Positions 8,288 to 14,989 are shown, counted from the stretch's first letter. The stretch: DNA of 14,989 bases from an uncultured Chloroflexota bacterium (GCA_903879975.1 CAIRNL010000015.1:1-14989); one strand, 5' to 3'. Notes: a model not told the origin generated them from the sequence alone. Made by a program: numbers and translations.

Positions 8288-9688
8288 CTAGAGCCCCGTT
8301 GGCAGGAGGTTGGTCAGGTTCTCCGGCTTCTGCACGTCGGCTGCATTGCGCTGCTCCTGGAGCCAGGTATCGAATGCCTGTGCCCGCTCCTGCTCGATCT
8401 GCGCTGCATCCTTCTCGCGTGCAGCGTCCCGTTCCAACACTTCGATGATGTGATAGCCGAAGTCGGTTTTCACCGGCTCACTGATCTCGTTGACGGCAAG
8501 CGCAAAGGCGGCTTCTTCAAAGGGTGCCACCATGCGGCCCTTGCCGAACCAGCCCAGGTCACCGCCGCTGGCTGCACTGCCCGGATCGTCGCTGTATTCA
8601 GCAGCCAACGTGGCGAAGTCTTCGCCGTCAACCAGTCGTTGGCGAATCTCTTGCGCCAATGCCAGCGTTGCCGCGTCGTCCCGCGGACCGGGTGTGGGGG
8701 TCGGTGTCGGGAATCCTTCTGGCAGCGGTGTCGGCGTCAGCGTCGGCTCTGGCGTGGGTGCACCGTCAGGTAGAGGCGTGGGTTCGGGCTCCGGTTCACG
8801 CACGCGCAACAGAATATGCCGCGCGTTGACGGCTTCCTCTGTTGCTGTCACGGTCTCGTCGGCGATCACTTCCTGCAGCTTGTCGCGCAGGAGATTGGCC
8901 CGAATGATCTGCCGGTACTCGTCCATCGACATGCCTGCCACCTGGTTGATGTTGTTTTGCAGGTTGGTCAGCCCTTCCGTGAAAAGGGTCGCTGTGATGA
9001 TCGATGGTGTGGGCGGCACGGGCGGCGTCGGAATCGGTGTGGCCGTGGCTGTGATCGTAGCACTGACGTCGATCGTAGCGGTTGGGGTCGGTGTCCACAC
9101 GGCCGCTGTCGCAGTGGCGTCCGCGCCGGCTTGTACGGTGGCGGTTGCCTGCGGTTCAGTCACCAGCCCAAAGCCATTGGCGATCTGGTTGCGCAACTCC
9201 TGTTCTACCTCTTCGTCGCTGACGCTGATACCGCGCACAGCAGCTTCCCGCTCAACGATCAGGTCGTCCAACATGGAGTTCAGTGTCTGTTGACCCAGCA
9301 GGAAGGGACTGCTCAACGTCGATTGAATCTGACTGATCTGGCTGGTGAAAAATCCCTGCCCGCCAAATTGCTCCTCTAGTTGCTGGTAGCGCACCAAGTC
9401 GTTGCGTAGCTGGTTCTGATCCAGCTTGACGCGTTTCCAGAACTGGTTGGCGGCAACGGTCACGTCACCCACCTTGGCTACCTGTTGGTTGGGCAATATC
9501 ATGAATTGATAAATGACGCCGATAAGGATGGACAGCAATGCGACACCAAGCGCGACACCGACAAAGGTGTAGAGCCTGTGATGGCGCTCGCGGTCGCGCT
9601 GTCGCAGTCGCTCTTCCTTGCGGGTCATTTCGCGCTGAATTTCGGTAGATTTGCTGGAATCCTGCGCCTTGTTTTTGCGCTCCGACAT
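8288..9688 (-). CDS. Membrane-anchored parvulin-type peptidyl-prolyl isomerase (SurA/PrsA-like)
   Basis: This 466-residue protein begins with a charged cytoplasmic segment (1-39), then one membrane helix (about 40-63), a SurA-type chaperone region (about 70-177 and 232-285) and a parvulin domain (288-420). The parvulin part shows ARHILLRV, DFATLAAEYSDDPGS, GGDLGWFGKGRM and FGYHIIEV, with H291, M386, F390 and H413 at expected active-site positions. It should fold secreted proteins outside the membrane. Two Thr/Pro-rich stretches interrupt it: residues 178-231 between chaperone segments and 297-336 inside the parvulin domain. The start lies 3 bases after the rpsR stop, with GGAAG inside the end of rpsR, so it is probably coupled to the ribosomal genes. 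Confidence 0.9.
   Translation of the reverse strand: MSERKNKAQDSSKSTEIQREMTRKEERLRQRDRERHHRLYTFVGVALGVALLSILIGVIYQFMILPNQQVAKVGDVTVAANQFWKRVKLDQNQLRNDLVRYQQLEEQFGGQGFFTSQISQIQSTLSSPFLLGQQTLNSMLDDLIVEREAAVRGISVSDEEVEQELRNQIANGFGLVTEPQATATVQAGADATATAAVWTPTPTATIDVSATITATATPIPTPPVPPTPSIITATLFTEGLTNLQNNINQVAGMSMDEYRQIIRANLLRDKLQEVIADETVTATEEAVNARHILLRVREPEPEPTPLPDGAPTPEPTLTPTPLPEGFPTPTPTPGPRDDAATLALAQEIRQRLVDGEDFATLAAEYSDDPGSAASGGDLGWFGKGRMVAPFEEAAFALAVNEISEPVKTDFGYHIIEVLERDAAREKDAAQIEQERAQAFDTWLQEQRNAADVQKPENLTNLLPTGL
8681..8800 (-). repeat. Thr/Pro low-complexity insertion in the parvulin domain
   Basis: On the coding strand this stretch is built of repeated ACN/CCN/GAN codons and encodes residues 297-336, such as TPTPLPEGFPTPTPTPGP. 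It separates the first strand of the parvulin fold (ARHILLRV) from the following helix. It is a coding simple repeat, not a CRISPR or mobile repeat. Confidence 0.8.
8996..9157 (-). repeat. Thr/Ala/Pro low-complexity linker in the isomerase
   Basis: This stretch encodes residues 178-231, rich in AT, TP and PP pairs, between the two parts of the SurA-like chaperone region. It is probably a flexible extracellular linker. Confidence 0.75.
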
Positions 9689-9691
9689 GGC

Positions 9692-10162
9692 TTACTTCCG
9701 TTTGCGAACAATGCGGGTCTGGTCGGCGGTGTAGGGCAGCAGAGCCAGGTGCCGGGCCCGCTTGATCTCACGCACGATCTTACGCTGTACTTTGGCGCTC
9801 ACACGCGTCTTGCGGCGCGACAGGATGCGACCGCGTCGATCGAGGAAGCGTGAAAGCAAAGCAATGTTCTTGTAGTCGATGTCGTCCACGCGCACGTCCG
9901 AACCAATGCGACGCGGTCGGCCGGAACCTTCGCGTTCGACATACTGGGCCGGCGCTGAGAACTCTTCCTCGTCCTCTTCTTCGTCGTCAATATCATCGCT
10001 GTCGTCGTCCCCGTTGATCTCGAATGAGGTCGGGGGCGACGACGGACGCGCCGACGCCTGCTTGGCCGGTGCTACTGCCTCTTCGACAGATTCGGCTGCC
10101 TGGACGATATCCGTCTGGGTCTCTTCCACATTTTCCGCTTGAGGATTTGTCTGGTCGCTCAT
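9692..10162 (-). CDS. rpsR: 30S ribosomal protein S18 with acidic N-terminal extension
   Basis: Residues 93-156 are a normal S18: DYKNIALLSRFLDRRGRI, then RRKTRVSAKVQRKIVREIKR and ARHLALLPYT. S18 binds the platform of the 30S subunit together with S6. Usual bacterial S18 is about 75 residues; this one is 156. The extra 92 residues are disordered-looking, with a run DDDSDDIDDEEEDEEE at 52-67 and a basic hinge GRPRRIG (81-87). No internal ATG would give a short form, and AAAGGA at 10171-10176 supports the listed start. rpsF lies 29 bases upstream. Many bacteria have ssb between rpsF and rpsR; it is absent here. Confidence 0.95.
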   Translation of the reverse strand: MSDQTNPQAENVEETQTDIVQAAESVEEAVAPAKQASARPSSPPTSFEINGDDDSDDIDDEEEDEEEFSAPAQYVEREGSGRPRRIGSDVRVDDIDYKNIALLSRFLDRRGRILSRRKTRVSAKVQRKIVREIKRARHLALLPYTADQTRIVRKRK

Positions 10163-10191
10163 TGTTCTGTTCCTTTCATCGCTCCCTGGGT

Positions 10192-10494
10192 TCAGTCATC
10201 CTTGCGCATCAGCAGATAGCGCATCACATCTTCGCTGTAACGCAGCAGGCGATCTATCTCATCGGTGCCTGCCGGCGGCATCTGGAAGCGATGGAGGATG
10301 TAATAGCCCTCGAAATTGCGATTGATCGGATAGGCAAGTGTGCGTTTGCCCCACGGTTCGGTGACAATGTCGGAGCCGCCCTGGGCGCTGATCACGTCAC
10401 GCAGGCGTCCATCGAAGGTGTTGACGCCGCTTTCATCCAGCTTTGCCTGGAGAATGTACACCAGCTCATACTGGCGCAAATCTGCACCGGTCAT
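10192..10494 (-). CDS. rpsF: 30S ribosomal protein S6
   Basis: The 100-residue protein has the S6 fold markers: YELVYILQAKLDES at the first strand, a central IVTEPWGKRTLAYPINRN, and FEGYYILHRFQ. S6 binds S18 and 16S rRNA in the small-subunit platform. Length is normal. The start at 10494 has AAGGAA a few bases upstream. It leads the rpsF-rpsR-isomerase cluster and has an approximately 98-base leader with a stable hairpin (see below), which may allow feedback by the S6:S18 complex. Confidence 0.96.
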   Translation of the reverse strand: MTGADLRQYELVYILQAKLDESGVNTFDGRLRDVISAQGGSDIVTEPWGKRTLAYPINRNFEGYYILHRFQMPPAGTDEIDRLLRYSEDVMRYLLMRKDD

Positions 10495-10550
10495 GTGTTA
10501 TTCCTTTCTTTCTCTGGAGATGCCCGCAAGACCACCCTGCGAACAGAAAG

Positions 10551-10584
10551 AACGAGGGACTGGCGGTGCACCGGTTCCCTCGTT
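10551..10584 (-). promoter_or_regulatory. rpsF leader hairpin, candidate S6:S18 autoregulatory site
   Basis: On the - strand AACGAGGGA pairs with TCCCTCGTT (nine pairs), then a one-base bulge and four more pairs close a loop. The upper part contains two ACCG sequences (AACCGGTGCACCGCC). The S6:S18 complex is known to bind a hairpin with an exposed CCG in rpsF leaders of many bacteria, and position and content suit that. The exact fold is not verified. Confidence 0.4.
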
Positions 10585-10598
10585 ACAAACCATCTTTC

Positions 10599-10628
10599 AG
10601 TCTAGCACTGCAGCGGAAGATCAGGCAA
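10599..10628 (-). promoter_or_regulatory. Candidate promoter of the rpsF operon
   Basis: On the - strand TTGCCT (10623-10628) is followed after 18 bases by TAGACT (10599-10604), and TGC precedes the hexamer as an extended -10. Transcription would start near 10592, leaving about 98 leader bases with the hairpin close to the 5' end. Confidence 0.5.
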
Positions 10629-10659
10629 ATTGGAGATGCGGCAAAGTCATACAAGATTG

Positions 10660-10665
10660 TATACT
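10660..10665 (+). promoter_or_regulatory. -10 box of the QTMAN-like gene (TATACT), probably leaderless
   Basis: TATACT ends 7 bases before ATG 10673 and no Shine-Dalgarno sequence lies between or before. Transcription should begin at or beside the ATG. No good -35 is visible. The inverted repeat ATACAAGATTGTAT (10649-10662) overlaps the box and could be an operator. Confidence 0.5.
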
Positions 10666-10672
10666 ACTGCCT

Positions 10673-11797
10673 ATGCAGATATGGCTGGTCTCACCCTATC
10701 ATACCGGCAGTCACCAGGCGTGGGCTGAAGGATATGCTCGCCACTCACGCCACACCGTTGCCCTGCTGACCATGGCCGGGCGCTTTTGGAAATGGCGTAT
10801 GCAGGGAGGTGTAATCGATCTGGCTGCACAGGCGCAAGCCCTGCTAGCCTCCAGCGCACCGCCGCCAGACTTGATCCTGGCCACCGATATGCTCCATTTG
10901 CCGGCTTGGCTGGGTCTGCTGCGCAACGCACTTCCCACGCCGGTTCCGACAGTGCTCTATATGCACGAGAACCAACTCACCTATCCTTGGCGGCCAGGGG
11001 AGGGACGCGATCTCACCTACGCCATGATCAACTGGCTGAGTCAACTCGCCGCCGATCGCATTGTTTTTAACAGCCACTACCACTACGATGTCTGGTTTGA
11101 CGAACTGCCACGCCTCCTCAGGCATTATCCCGACTACAACCACCTGGCATGGGTTGACCAGGTCAAGGCACGCAGCTGCGTGATCCCCGTGGGAATCGAG
11201 GCACGCGCCATCTGGGATGCGGTATCGGACGATCACATGTTTCCACCTGCCTATCCCCACTCGTCTCCCCTCATTCTCTGGAACCAGCGGTGGGAGCACG
11301 ACAAGCGCCCCGATCGCTTCTTCGACCTGCTCTATCGGCTGCGCGCCGACGGCCTCCCTTTTCGACTGGCTGTGGCAGGCGAAAATTTTCGTAACGTGCC
11401 CCAAGAATTCGACGAAGCCCGCACGCGCTTGGCTGATGTCATCGAACACTGGGGCTATGCCAGCACACAGGCCGACTATGTACGCCTCTTGGGACAGGCC
11501 GATCTGGTGATCAGCACGACAGAGCATGAATTTTTTGGTATCAGTGTGCTGGAGGCGATGGCCGCCGGTGCCTTCCCACTCCTGCCCAATCGCCTCAGCT
11601 ATCCTGAACTGATCGCCACGTCCGCAATTCCTGCCTGCCTCTATGCGGATGAAGACGAACTCTACCAGAAGTCACGGGCCTATCTTCTGACTCCACAGCC
11701 CGCTCCGCCTGATTGGGCAATGGCCGTGGTGGATCGCTTTGACTGGGCGGTGGTGGCTCGGATGTATGATGACCTCTTGCAGGAGATAGTAAGGTGA
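10673..11797 (+). CDS. tRNA-queuosine alpha-mannosyltransferase-like glycosyltransferase (QTMAN/GTDC1, DUF3524)
   Basis: This 374-residue protein resembles animal GTDC1/QTMAN, which adds mannose to queuosine at position 34 of tRNA-Asp. The N-terminal half has SPYHTGSHQAW (7-17), RFWKWRMQG (37-45), LYMHENQLTYP (95-105) and VFNSHYHYD (131-139). The C-terminal GT-B half has NQRWEHDKRPDRFF (204-217), HWGYAS (259-264) and ISTTEHEFFGISVLEAM (280-296), matching the donor-binding region of GT4 enzymes. Both halves keep the family motifs, so it should be active. ATG 10673 is chosen because homology starts there and a -10 box ends at 10665. The Memo gene follows 6 bases later. Whether the bacterial enzyme acts on queuosine tRNA or another acceptor is unknown. 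Confidence 0.82.
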   Translation: MQIWLVSPYHTGSHQAWAEGYARHSRHTVALLTMAGRFWKWRMQGGVIDLAAQAQALLASSAPPPDLILATDMLHLPAWLGLLRNALPTPVPTVLYMHENQLTYPWRPGEGRDLTYAMINWLSQLAADRIVFNSHYHYDVWFDELPRLLRHYPDYNHLAWVDQVKARSCVIPVGIEARAIWDAVSDDHMFPPAYPHSSPLILWNQRWEHDKRPDRFFDLLYRLRADGLPFRLAVAGENFRNVPQEFDEARTRLADVIEHWGYASTQADYVRLLGQADLVISTTEHEFFGISVLEAMAAGAFPLLPNRLSYPELIATSAIPACLYADEDELYQKSRAYLLTPQPAPPDWAMAVVDRFDWAVVARMYDDLLQEIVR

Positions 11798-11803
11798 GAC
11801 TCT

Positions 11804-13012
11804 ATGCACCCGAAACTGCGTCCGCTGGATATCCGGCCAATTACCCAGGAAAACCATCCCTACATCCTGCTGCGCGACCCACAGCAGATCAGTGAGCGCC
11901 AACTGCTTGTACCGCAGCCGTTGGCTGCAGTACTGGCTTACTTCGACGGCCACCACGCCATCGATGCTATGCTGGCCAAGTTCGAAGCGCACTACCGGAT
12001 GGCTCTGCCGGCCGGCGCCGTCGCACACTTGATTGCAGCGCTAGACGAAGCCGCTATGCTGGAGAACGATCGCACAGCGAGCCGATATGCTGAGGCGCTC
12101 GAGACCTATCGCCGTGCTCCCTATCGCCAACCTGCACTGGCCGGAGCTGGTTATCCAAACGATCGCCAGGCTCTGTGGCGCCTGCTGCAAGAGTACCTGG
12201 AATGCTCTGATGTAGTCGAGGCGCCCATTGACTGGTCGCAGCCCGTCGGCCTACTCAGCCCGCATATCGACTATCCGCGCGGAGGCAACGTCTATGCCGA
12301 TGTGTGGAAGTACGCTGCGCAGGCTGCACGTGAGGCCGAACTGGTCATACTGCTGGGCACCGATCACTACGGAGCCGAACTCTTCACGCTGACGCGGCAG
12401 TGCTATGCCACTCCCTACGGTGTGCTGCCGACCGATACGGCCATCATTGACCGGCTGGCAGCTGTGCTCGGCCAGGAAGAAGCCTTCGTCGGCGAGTTGC
12501 GCCATCGCGGCGAGCACTCCTTGGAATTGGTGGCAGTCTGGTTACACCACATGCGTGCCGGCGAACCGCTCCCAGTCGTCCCGATCCTGACCGGTTCTTT
12601 TCATGGTTTCTTGGCCAATGGCGCTATGCCCCACGCCGACCCGCGTATCGCCGCTGCCTTGGCGGTGCTGGCTGAAGCTGCAGCAGGTAGACGCACGCTC
12701 GTCGTTGCCTCCGGCGATCTTGCACACGTTGGGCCGGCTTTTGGCGGTGTGCCGCTGAATAGCGCTGCGCGCAACGCGTTGCGCGCAGCCGACGACGAGT
12801 TGATCGCTGCCATGCAGGATGGCGACGCCGGCGCGTTCTTTGCCTCCATCCGCCGTGTGCACAACCGCAATAACGTCTGCGGCGTCGCACCCATCTACCT
12901 GGCGTTGCGCCTGCTTGGCGCCAGCCGTGGCACGCAGGCCGGCTATGCTGTCTGCCCCGCCGATGACCAGGACACTTCGGTCGTTACGGTGACGGGGATG
13001 CTGTTCCGCTAG
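11804..13012 (+). CDS. Memo-family protein (AmmeMemoRadiSam system protein B) with N-terminal PqqD-like domain
   Basis: Residues about 145-402 match the Memo fold, a metal-binding relative of extradiol dioxygenases. Motifs are LLSPHIDYPRGG (H154), LLGTDHYG (H188), EHSLELVAVWLHH (237-249), ASGDLAHVG (302-310) and NNVCGVAP (C359). H154, H188 and C359 correspond to the known metal triad of human Memo1. Bacterial members are often grouped with AMMECR1 and radical SAM proteins of unknown task; neither is in this window. Residues 1-90 look like a PqqD-type winged-helix domain (FDGHHAIDAMLAKF near 47-60), an addition not present in human Memo. It starts 6 bases after the glycosyltransferase stop with AAGGTGAG upstream, so the two are likely one operon. 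Confidence 0.82.
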   Translation: MHPKLRPLDIRPITQENHPYILLRDPQQISERQLLVPQPLAAVLAYFDGHHAIDAMLAKFEAHYRMALPAGAVAHLIAALDEAAMLENDRTASRYAEALETYRRAPYRQPALAGAGYPNDRQALWRLLQEYLECSDVVEAPIDWSQPVGLLSPHIDYPRGGNVYADVWKYAAQAAREAELVILLGTDHYGAELFTLTRQCYATPYGVLPTDTAIIDRLAAVLGQEEAFVGELRHRGEHSLELVAVWLHHMRAGEPLPVVPILTGSFHGFLANGAMPHADPRIAAALAVLAEAAAGRRTLVVASGDLAHVGPAFGGVPLNSAARNALRAADDELIAAMQDGDAGAFFASIRRVHNRNNVCGVAPIYLALRLLGASRGTQAGYAVCPADDQDTSVVTVTGMLFR

Positions 13013-13256
13013 GAAGGGCATCCCAGAACCTACACACCCAAAGACAGAGCGTACGGTTTTTCTTGTTAATAAGATATTTACCTGCGAAAAATAATGCGAT
13101 TGGCGTATGTTGATCAACGTGTGGTAAAACATCCTAGAGATTCGTCACTACGATCCGGCTTGTCTGAACTGTCTGTAATCTTGATGGGTTTAGCTGGACA
13201 AATAGGCGAATTCTGCCCACAGTACACTCTTTCCAATTCACAACAGGAGAACCAAC
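13013..13256 (+). promoter_or_regulatory. Upstream region of the ABC transporter operon
   Basis: This 244-base region has an AT-rich core (about 13055-13100) unlike the surrounding GC-rich DNA. It contains the perfect 10-base palindrome GTTGATCAAC at 13109-13118, a plausible dimeric repressor site, and a -10-like TACACT at 13223-13228 without a fitting -35. No terminator is obvious for the Memo gene. AGGAGA at 13245-13250 is the ribosome binding site of the binding protein. Confidence 0.4.
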
Positions 13257-14426
13257 ATGAGGCCAAGAATGCAGCGTATGTCGTATTCAGTTTCAGTACT
13301 GATCGGCGTAATCGTATTGGTGCTGTCAGGATGTGCACCGGCTGTGGCGCCTGCTGCGCCGCAAGCTGCAGCCCCAGACACTGAGGCCGCTGTCGAAGTG
13401 CCGGCTGGTCTGGAAGAACTCGTTGCCGCAGCGCAGGCCGAAGGCGAGTTGACGACTATCGCCTTGCCACGCAACTGGTGTAACTATGGCGAGGCGCTCG
13501 ATACTTTCAGCGCCAGGTACGGTATCAAGATTAACGAGCTGAACCCTGACGCCGGCTCCGGCGACGAGTTGGAAGCCATTCGTGCCAACAAGGACAACAA
13601 GGGTCCGCAGGCGCCGGATGTCATCGACATAGGCTTCGCCTTCGGCCCACAGGCGCAGGCCGAAGGTCTTATCCAGCCCTACAAGGTCAGCACCTGGGAC
13701 ACGATTCCGGATGAAGTCAAGGACCCTGAGGGCTACTGGTACGGCGACTATTATGGAGTCATGTCCTTCATGGTCAACAAGGACGTTGTGCAGAACACAC
13801 CGCAGTCGTGGGCCGATCTGCTGAGCGAAGAGTACAACGCTCAGATCGCGCTGTCAGGCGACCCGCGTGCATCCAACCAGGCGATCCTGTCCGTACAGAA
13901 TGCCAGCCTGGCTGCAGGCGGTACCCTGGAAGACCCAGCCAAGGGGCTGGAGTTCTTTGCCGAGCTCAACAACAAAGGCAACCTGGTGCCGGTGATTTCC
14001 AACAACGCGCTCGTCGCGCGCGGTGAGACACCCATCCGCATCACGTGGGACTACCTGGCCCTGGGCGGCGCTGATGAGATGGCAGGCAACCCCCCCATCG
14101 AGGTCGTGATTCCCAGCGACGGGCGCCTGGCTGGTGTCTATCTGCAGGCAATCAGCGCCTACGCGCCCCATCCCAACGCTGCCAAGCTGTGGATGGAATT
14201 TCTGTACTCGGACGAAGGCCAGATTATCTGGATGAAGGGCTACTGCCACCCCATCCGCGAGCCCGACCTGCGTGCACGCGGTGTGGTGCCGCAGGAATTG
14301 CTCGACAAACTGCCTGACGTCAGCGGCGCTGTCTTCCCGACCAATGACCAATTGGTGCAGGGCAAGGAAGTCGTCGTCGCCAACTGGGATTCCATAGTCG
14401 GGGCCAACGTGACCGACGCTCAATGA
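13257..14426 (+). CDS. ABC transporter substrate-binding lipoprotein
   Basis: This 389-residue protein starts with a short basic segment, a hydrophobic stretch (about 11-23) and the lipobox LSGC with C26 as the lipidated residue. An Ala/Pro-rich tether (27-48) leads to a two-lobed binding domain that looks like extracellular solute-binding family 1/6 (PotD/AfuA style): GELTTIALPRNW, then PDVIDIGFAFGPQAQAEG and YYGVMSFMVNKDV. Related proteins bind polyamines, ferric iron or phosphonates, and I cannot choose a ligand. ATG 13257 has AGGAGA 6 bases upstream; ATG 13269 or 13278 would also leave a signal peptide. A permease gene follows, so it is the first gene of an import operon. Confidence 0.88.
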   Translation: MRPRMQRMSYSVSVLIGVIVLVLSGCAPAVAPAAPQAAAPDTEAAVEVPAGLEELVAAAQAEGELTTIALPRNWCNYGEALDTFSARYGIKINELNPDAGSGDELEAIRANKDNKGPQAPDVIDIGFAFGPQAQAEGLIQPYKVSTWDTIPDEVKDPEGYWYGDYYGVMSFMVNKDVVQNTPQSWADLLSEEYNAQIALSGDPRASNQAILSVQNASLAAGGTLEDPAKGLEFFAELNNKGNLVPVISNNALVARGETPIRITWDYLALGGADEMAGNPPIEVVIPSDGRLAGVYLQAISAYAPHPNAAKLWMEFLYSDEGQIIWMKGYCHPIREPDLRARGVVPQELLDKLPDVSGAVFPTNDQLVQGKEVVVANWDSIVGANVTDAQ

Positions 14427-14445
14427 TCTCAGCGAGCTGACCGCC

Positions 14446-14481
14446 ACCCATCCCAGCCAATCTATTGTGGCTGGGATGGGT
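14446..14481 (+). terminator. Intercistronic hairpin between binding protein and permease
   Basis: ACCCATCCCAGCCA (14446-14459) pairs perfectly with 14468-14481, a 14-base stem with an 8-base loop. No T run follows. Such hairpins after a binding-protein gene typically stabilise the upstream mRNA or partly stop transcription, so the binding protein is made in excess of the permease. Confidence 0.65.
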
Positions 14482-14501
14482 TCAATGGTAACAGAGACGC
14501 A

Positions 14502-14989
14502 ATGGCGACTACAGTACCGACGATATCGCGACGGCCTCGCCTGACCTGGACATGGCTTGGCCCGCTTCCCTTTTTTCTCTTCGCGATCCTCTTCATTGTT
14601 TTGCCGTCCGCTTCGCTCTTCATCGATAGCTTTCGTACGCTCGATGGTAGCTTCACGTTCGCCAACATCGCGGGCCTGTTCCAGCCGCCGATTCCAGAAT
14701 CCTACTGGCTGAGCATCCGCGTCAGTGCGATAACCGCTGTGGGCGGTGGGCTGCTGGGCTTCTTCATGGCATACGCGTTGACGGTAGGCAATCTCCCGCG
14801 CTGGCTGCGCCCTGTGACACTCACCTTTGCCGGCGTGGCATCGAACTTCGCCGGCGTACCGCTGGCCTTTGCCTTTATTTCCACGCTGGGGCGCACGGGC
14901 CTTGTCACAGTGATCCTGCGTGACCTTTTTGGCTGGAACCTCTACGGCGCCGGTTTCAACCTGTACAGCTTTGTCGGCTTGAGTGTGAC
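14502..14989 (+). CDS. ABC transporter permease (partial)
   Basis: The frame from ATG 14502 runs off the right edge after 162 residues. A short basic start (SRRPRL) is followed by a membrane helix (LGPLPFFLFAILFIVLPS, about 19-36), SFRTLDGSFTFANIAGLFQ, and then further hydrophobic helices around YWLSIRVSAITAVGGGLLGF, LTFAGVASNFAGVPLAFAF and onward. This is the BPD_transp_1 type permease found with PotD/AfuA-like binding proteins. The conserved EAA loop for the ATPase has not been reached. It starts 75 bases after the binding-protein stop, past the hairpin, with a weak ribosome binding site. Confidence 0.85.
   Translation, partial: MATTVPTISRRPRLTWTWLGPLPFFLFAILFIVLPSASLFIDSFRTLDGSFTFANIAGLFQPPIPESYWLSIRVSAITAVGGGLLGFFMAYALTVGNLPRWLRPVTLTFAGVASNFAGVPLAFAFISTLGRTGLVTVILRDLFGWNLYGAGFNLYSFVGLSV

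Noticed and set aside
8681..9157. Repeated short words resembling a repeat array
   Set aside because: They are in-frame Thr/Pro/Ala codons within one protein, with no constant spacer or repeat unit of CRISPR size.
10163..10191. Search for ssb between rpsF and rpsR
   Set aside because: The gap is only 29 bases and holds just the rpsR ribosome binding site.
10494..10592. T-box-like features in the rpsF leader (GAGGG stem, an AGGGTGG further on)
   Set aside because: The conserved T-box block with NACCGCG is not intact, the arrangement is out of order, and a T-box before rpsF would be unexpected. The S6:S18 site is simpler.
10340..10672. N-terminal extension of the QTMAN-like gene
   Set aside because: It overlaps rpsF and its leader on the other strand, and family homology begins at ATG 10673.

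Overview
The window is a GC-rich bacterial chromosome segment with housekeeping and metabolic genes and no insertion sequence, phage gene, CRISPR array, tRNA or rRNA that I can recognise. Several traits point to a Chloroflexota bacterium, perhaps of the Caldilinea/Anaerolineae type: a membrane-anchored parvulin packed with Thr/Pro linkers, an Ala/Pro-rich lipoprotein start on the ABC binding protein, and the general protein style. This assignment is inference from style, not a database match.

Layout. (1) 1-2800, + strand: the 3' end of an ATP-dependent DNA ligase, then the ligase-associated DEXH-box (Lhr-type) helicase, whose ATG lies 6 nt after a consensus -10 box. (2) 2887-5104, +: an FGGY carbohydrate kinase and a ribulose-phosphate 3-epimerase-like protein 7 nt apart, a two-gene sugar module. 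(3) 5105-5975: a long intergenic region with a candidate promoter and a hairpin-rich leader in front of a universal stress protein. (4) 6193-8107: an aldo-keto reductase (-) divergent from a tandem DinB-like protein (+), with strong hairpins on the outer sides. (5) 8288-10494, -: rpsF, an acid-extended rpsR and a parvulin-type peptidyl-prolyl isomerase, apparently one operon with a structured rpsF leader and no ssb between the two ribosomal genes. (6) 10673-13012, +: a homolog of the tRNA-queuosine mannosyltransferase (QTMAN/GTDC1, DUF3524) followed 6 nt later by a Memo-family protein with an extra N-terminal PqqD-like domain. (7) 13257-14989, +: an ABC importer starting with a lipoprotein binding protein, then an intercistronic hairpin, then a permease cut by the window end.

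How the genes work together. The ligase and helicase belong to a conserved DNA repair set. Kinase and epimerase could feed a ketose into pentose-phosphate metabolism. The two ribosomal proteins are a known S6:S18 pair that can regulate its own mRNA. The queuosine-glycosyltransferase homolog and the Memo protein appear co-transcribed. The ABC genes form an uptake system whose substrate I cannot name.

Most worth a second look: the bacterial QTMAN homolog paired with PqqD-Memo, two probable leaderless start sites, the leader with mutually exclusive hairpins before the universal stress gene, the S6 leader hairpin together with the acidic S18 extension, and the Thr/Pro insertion inside the catalytic domain of the parvulin.
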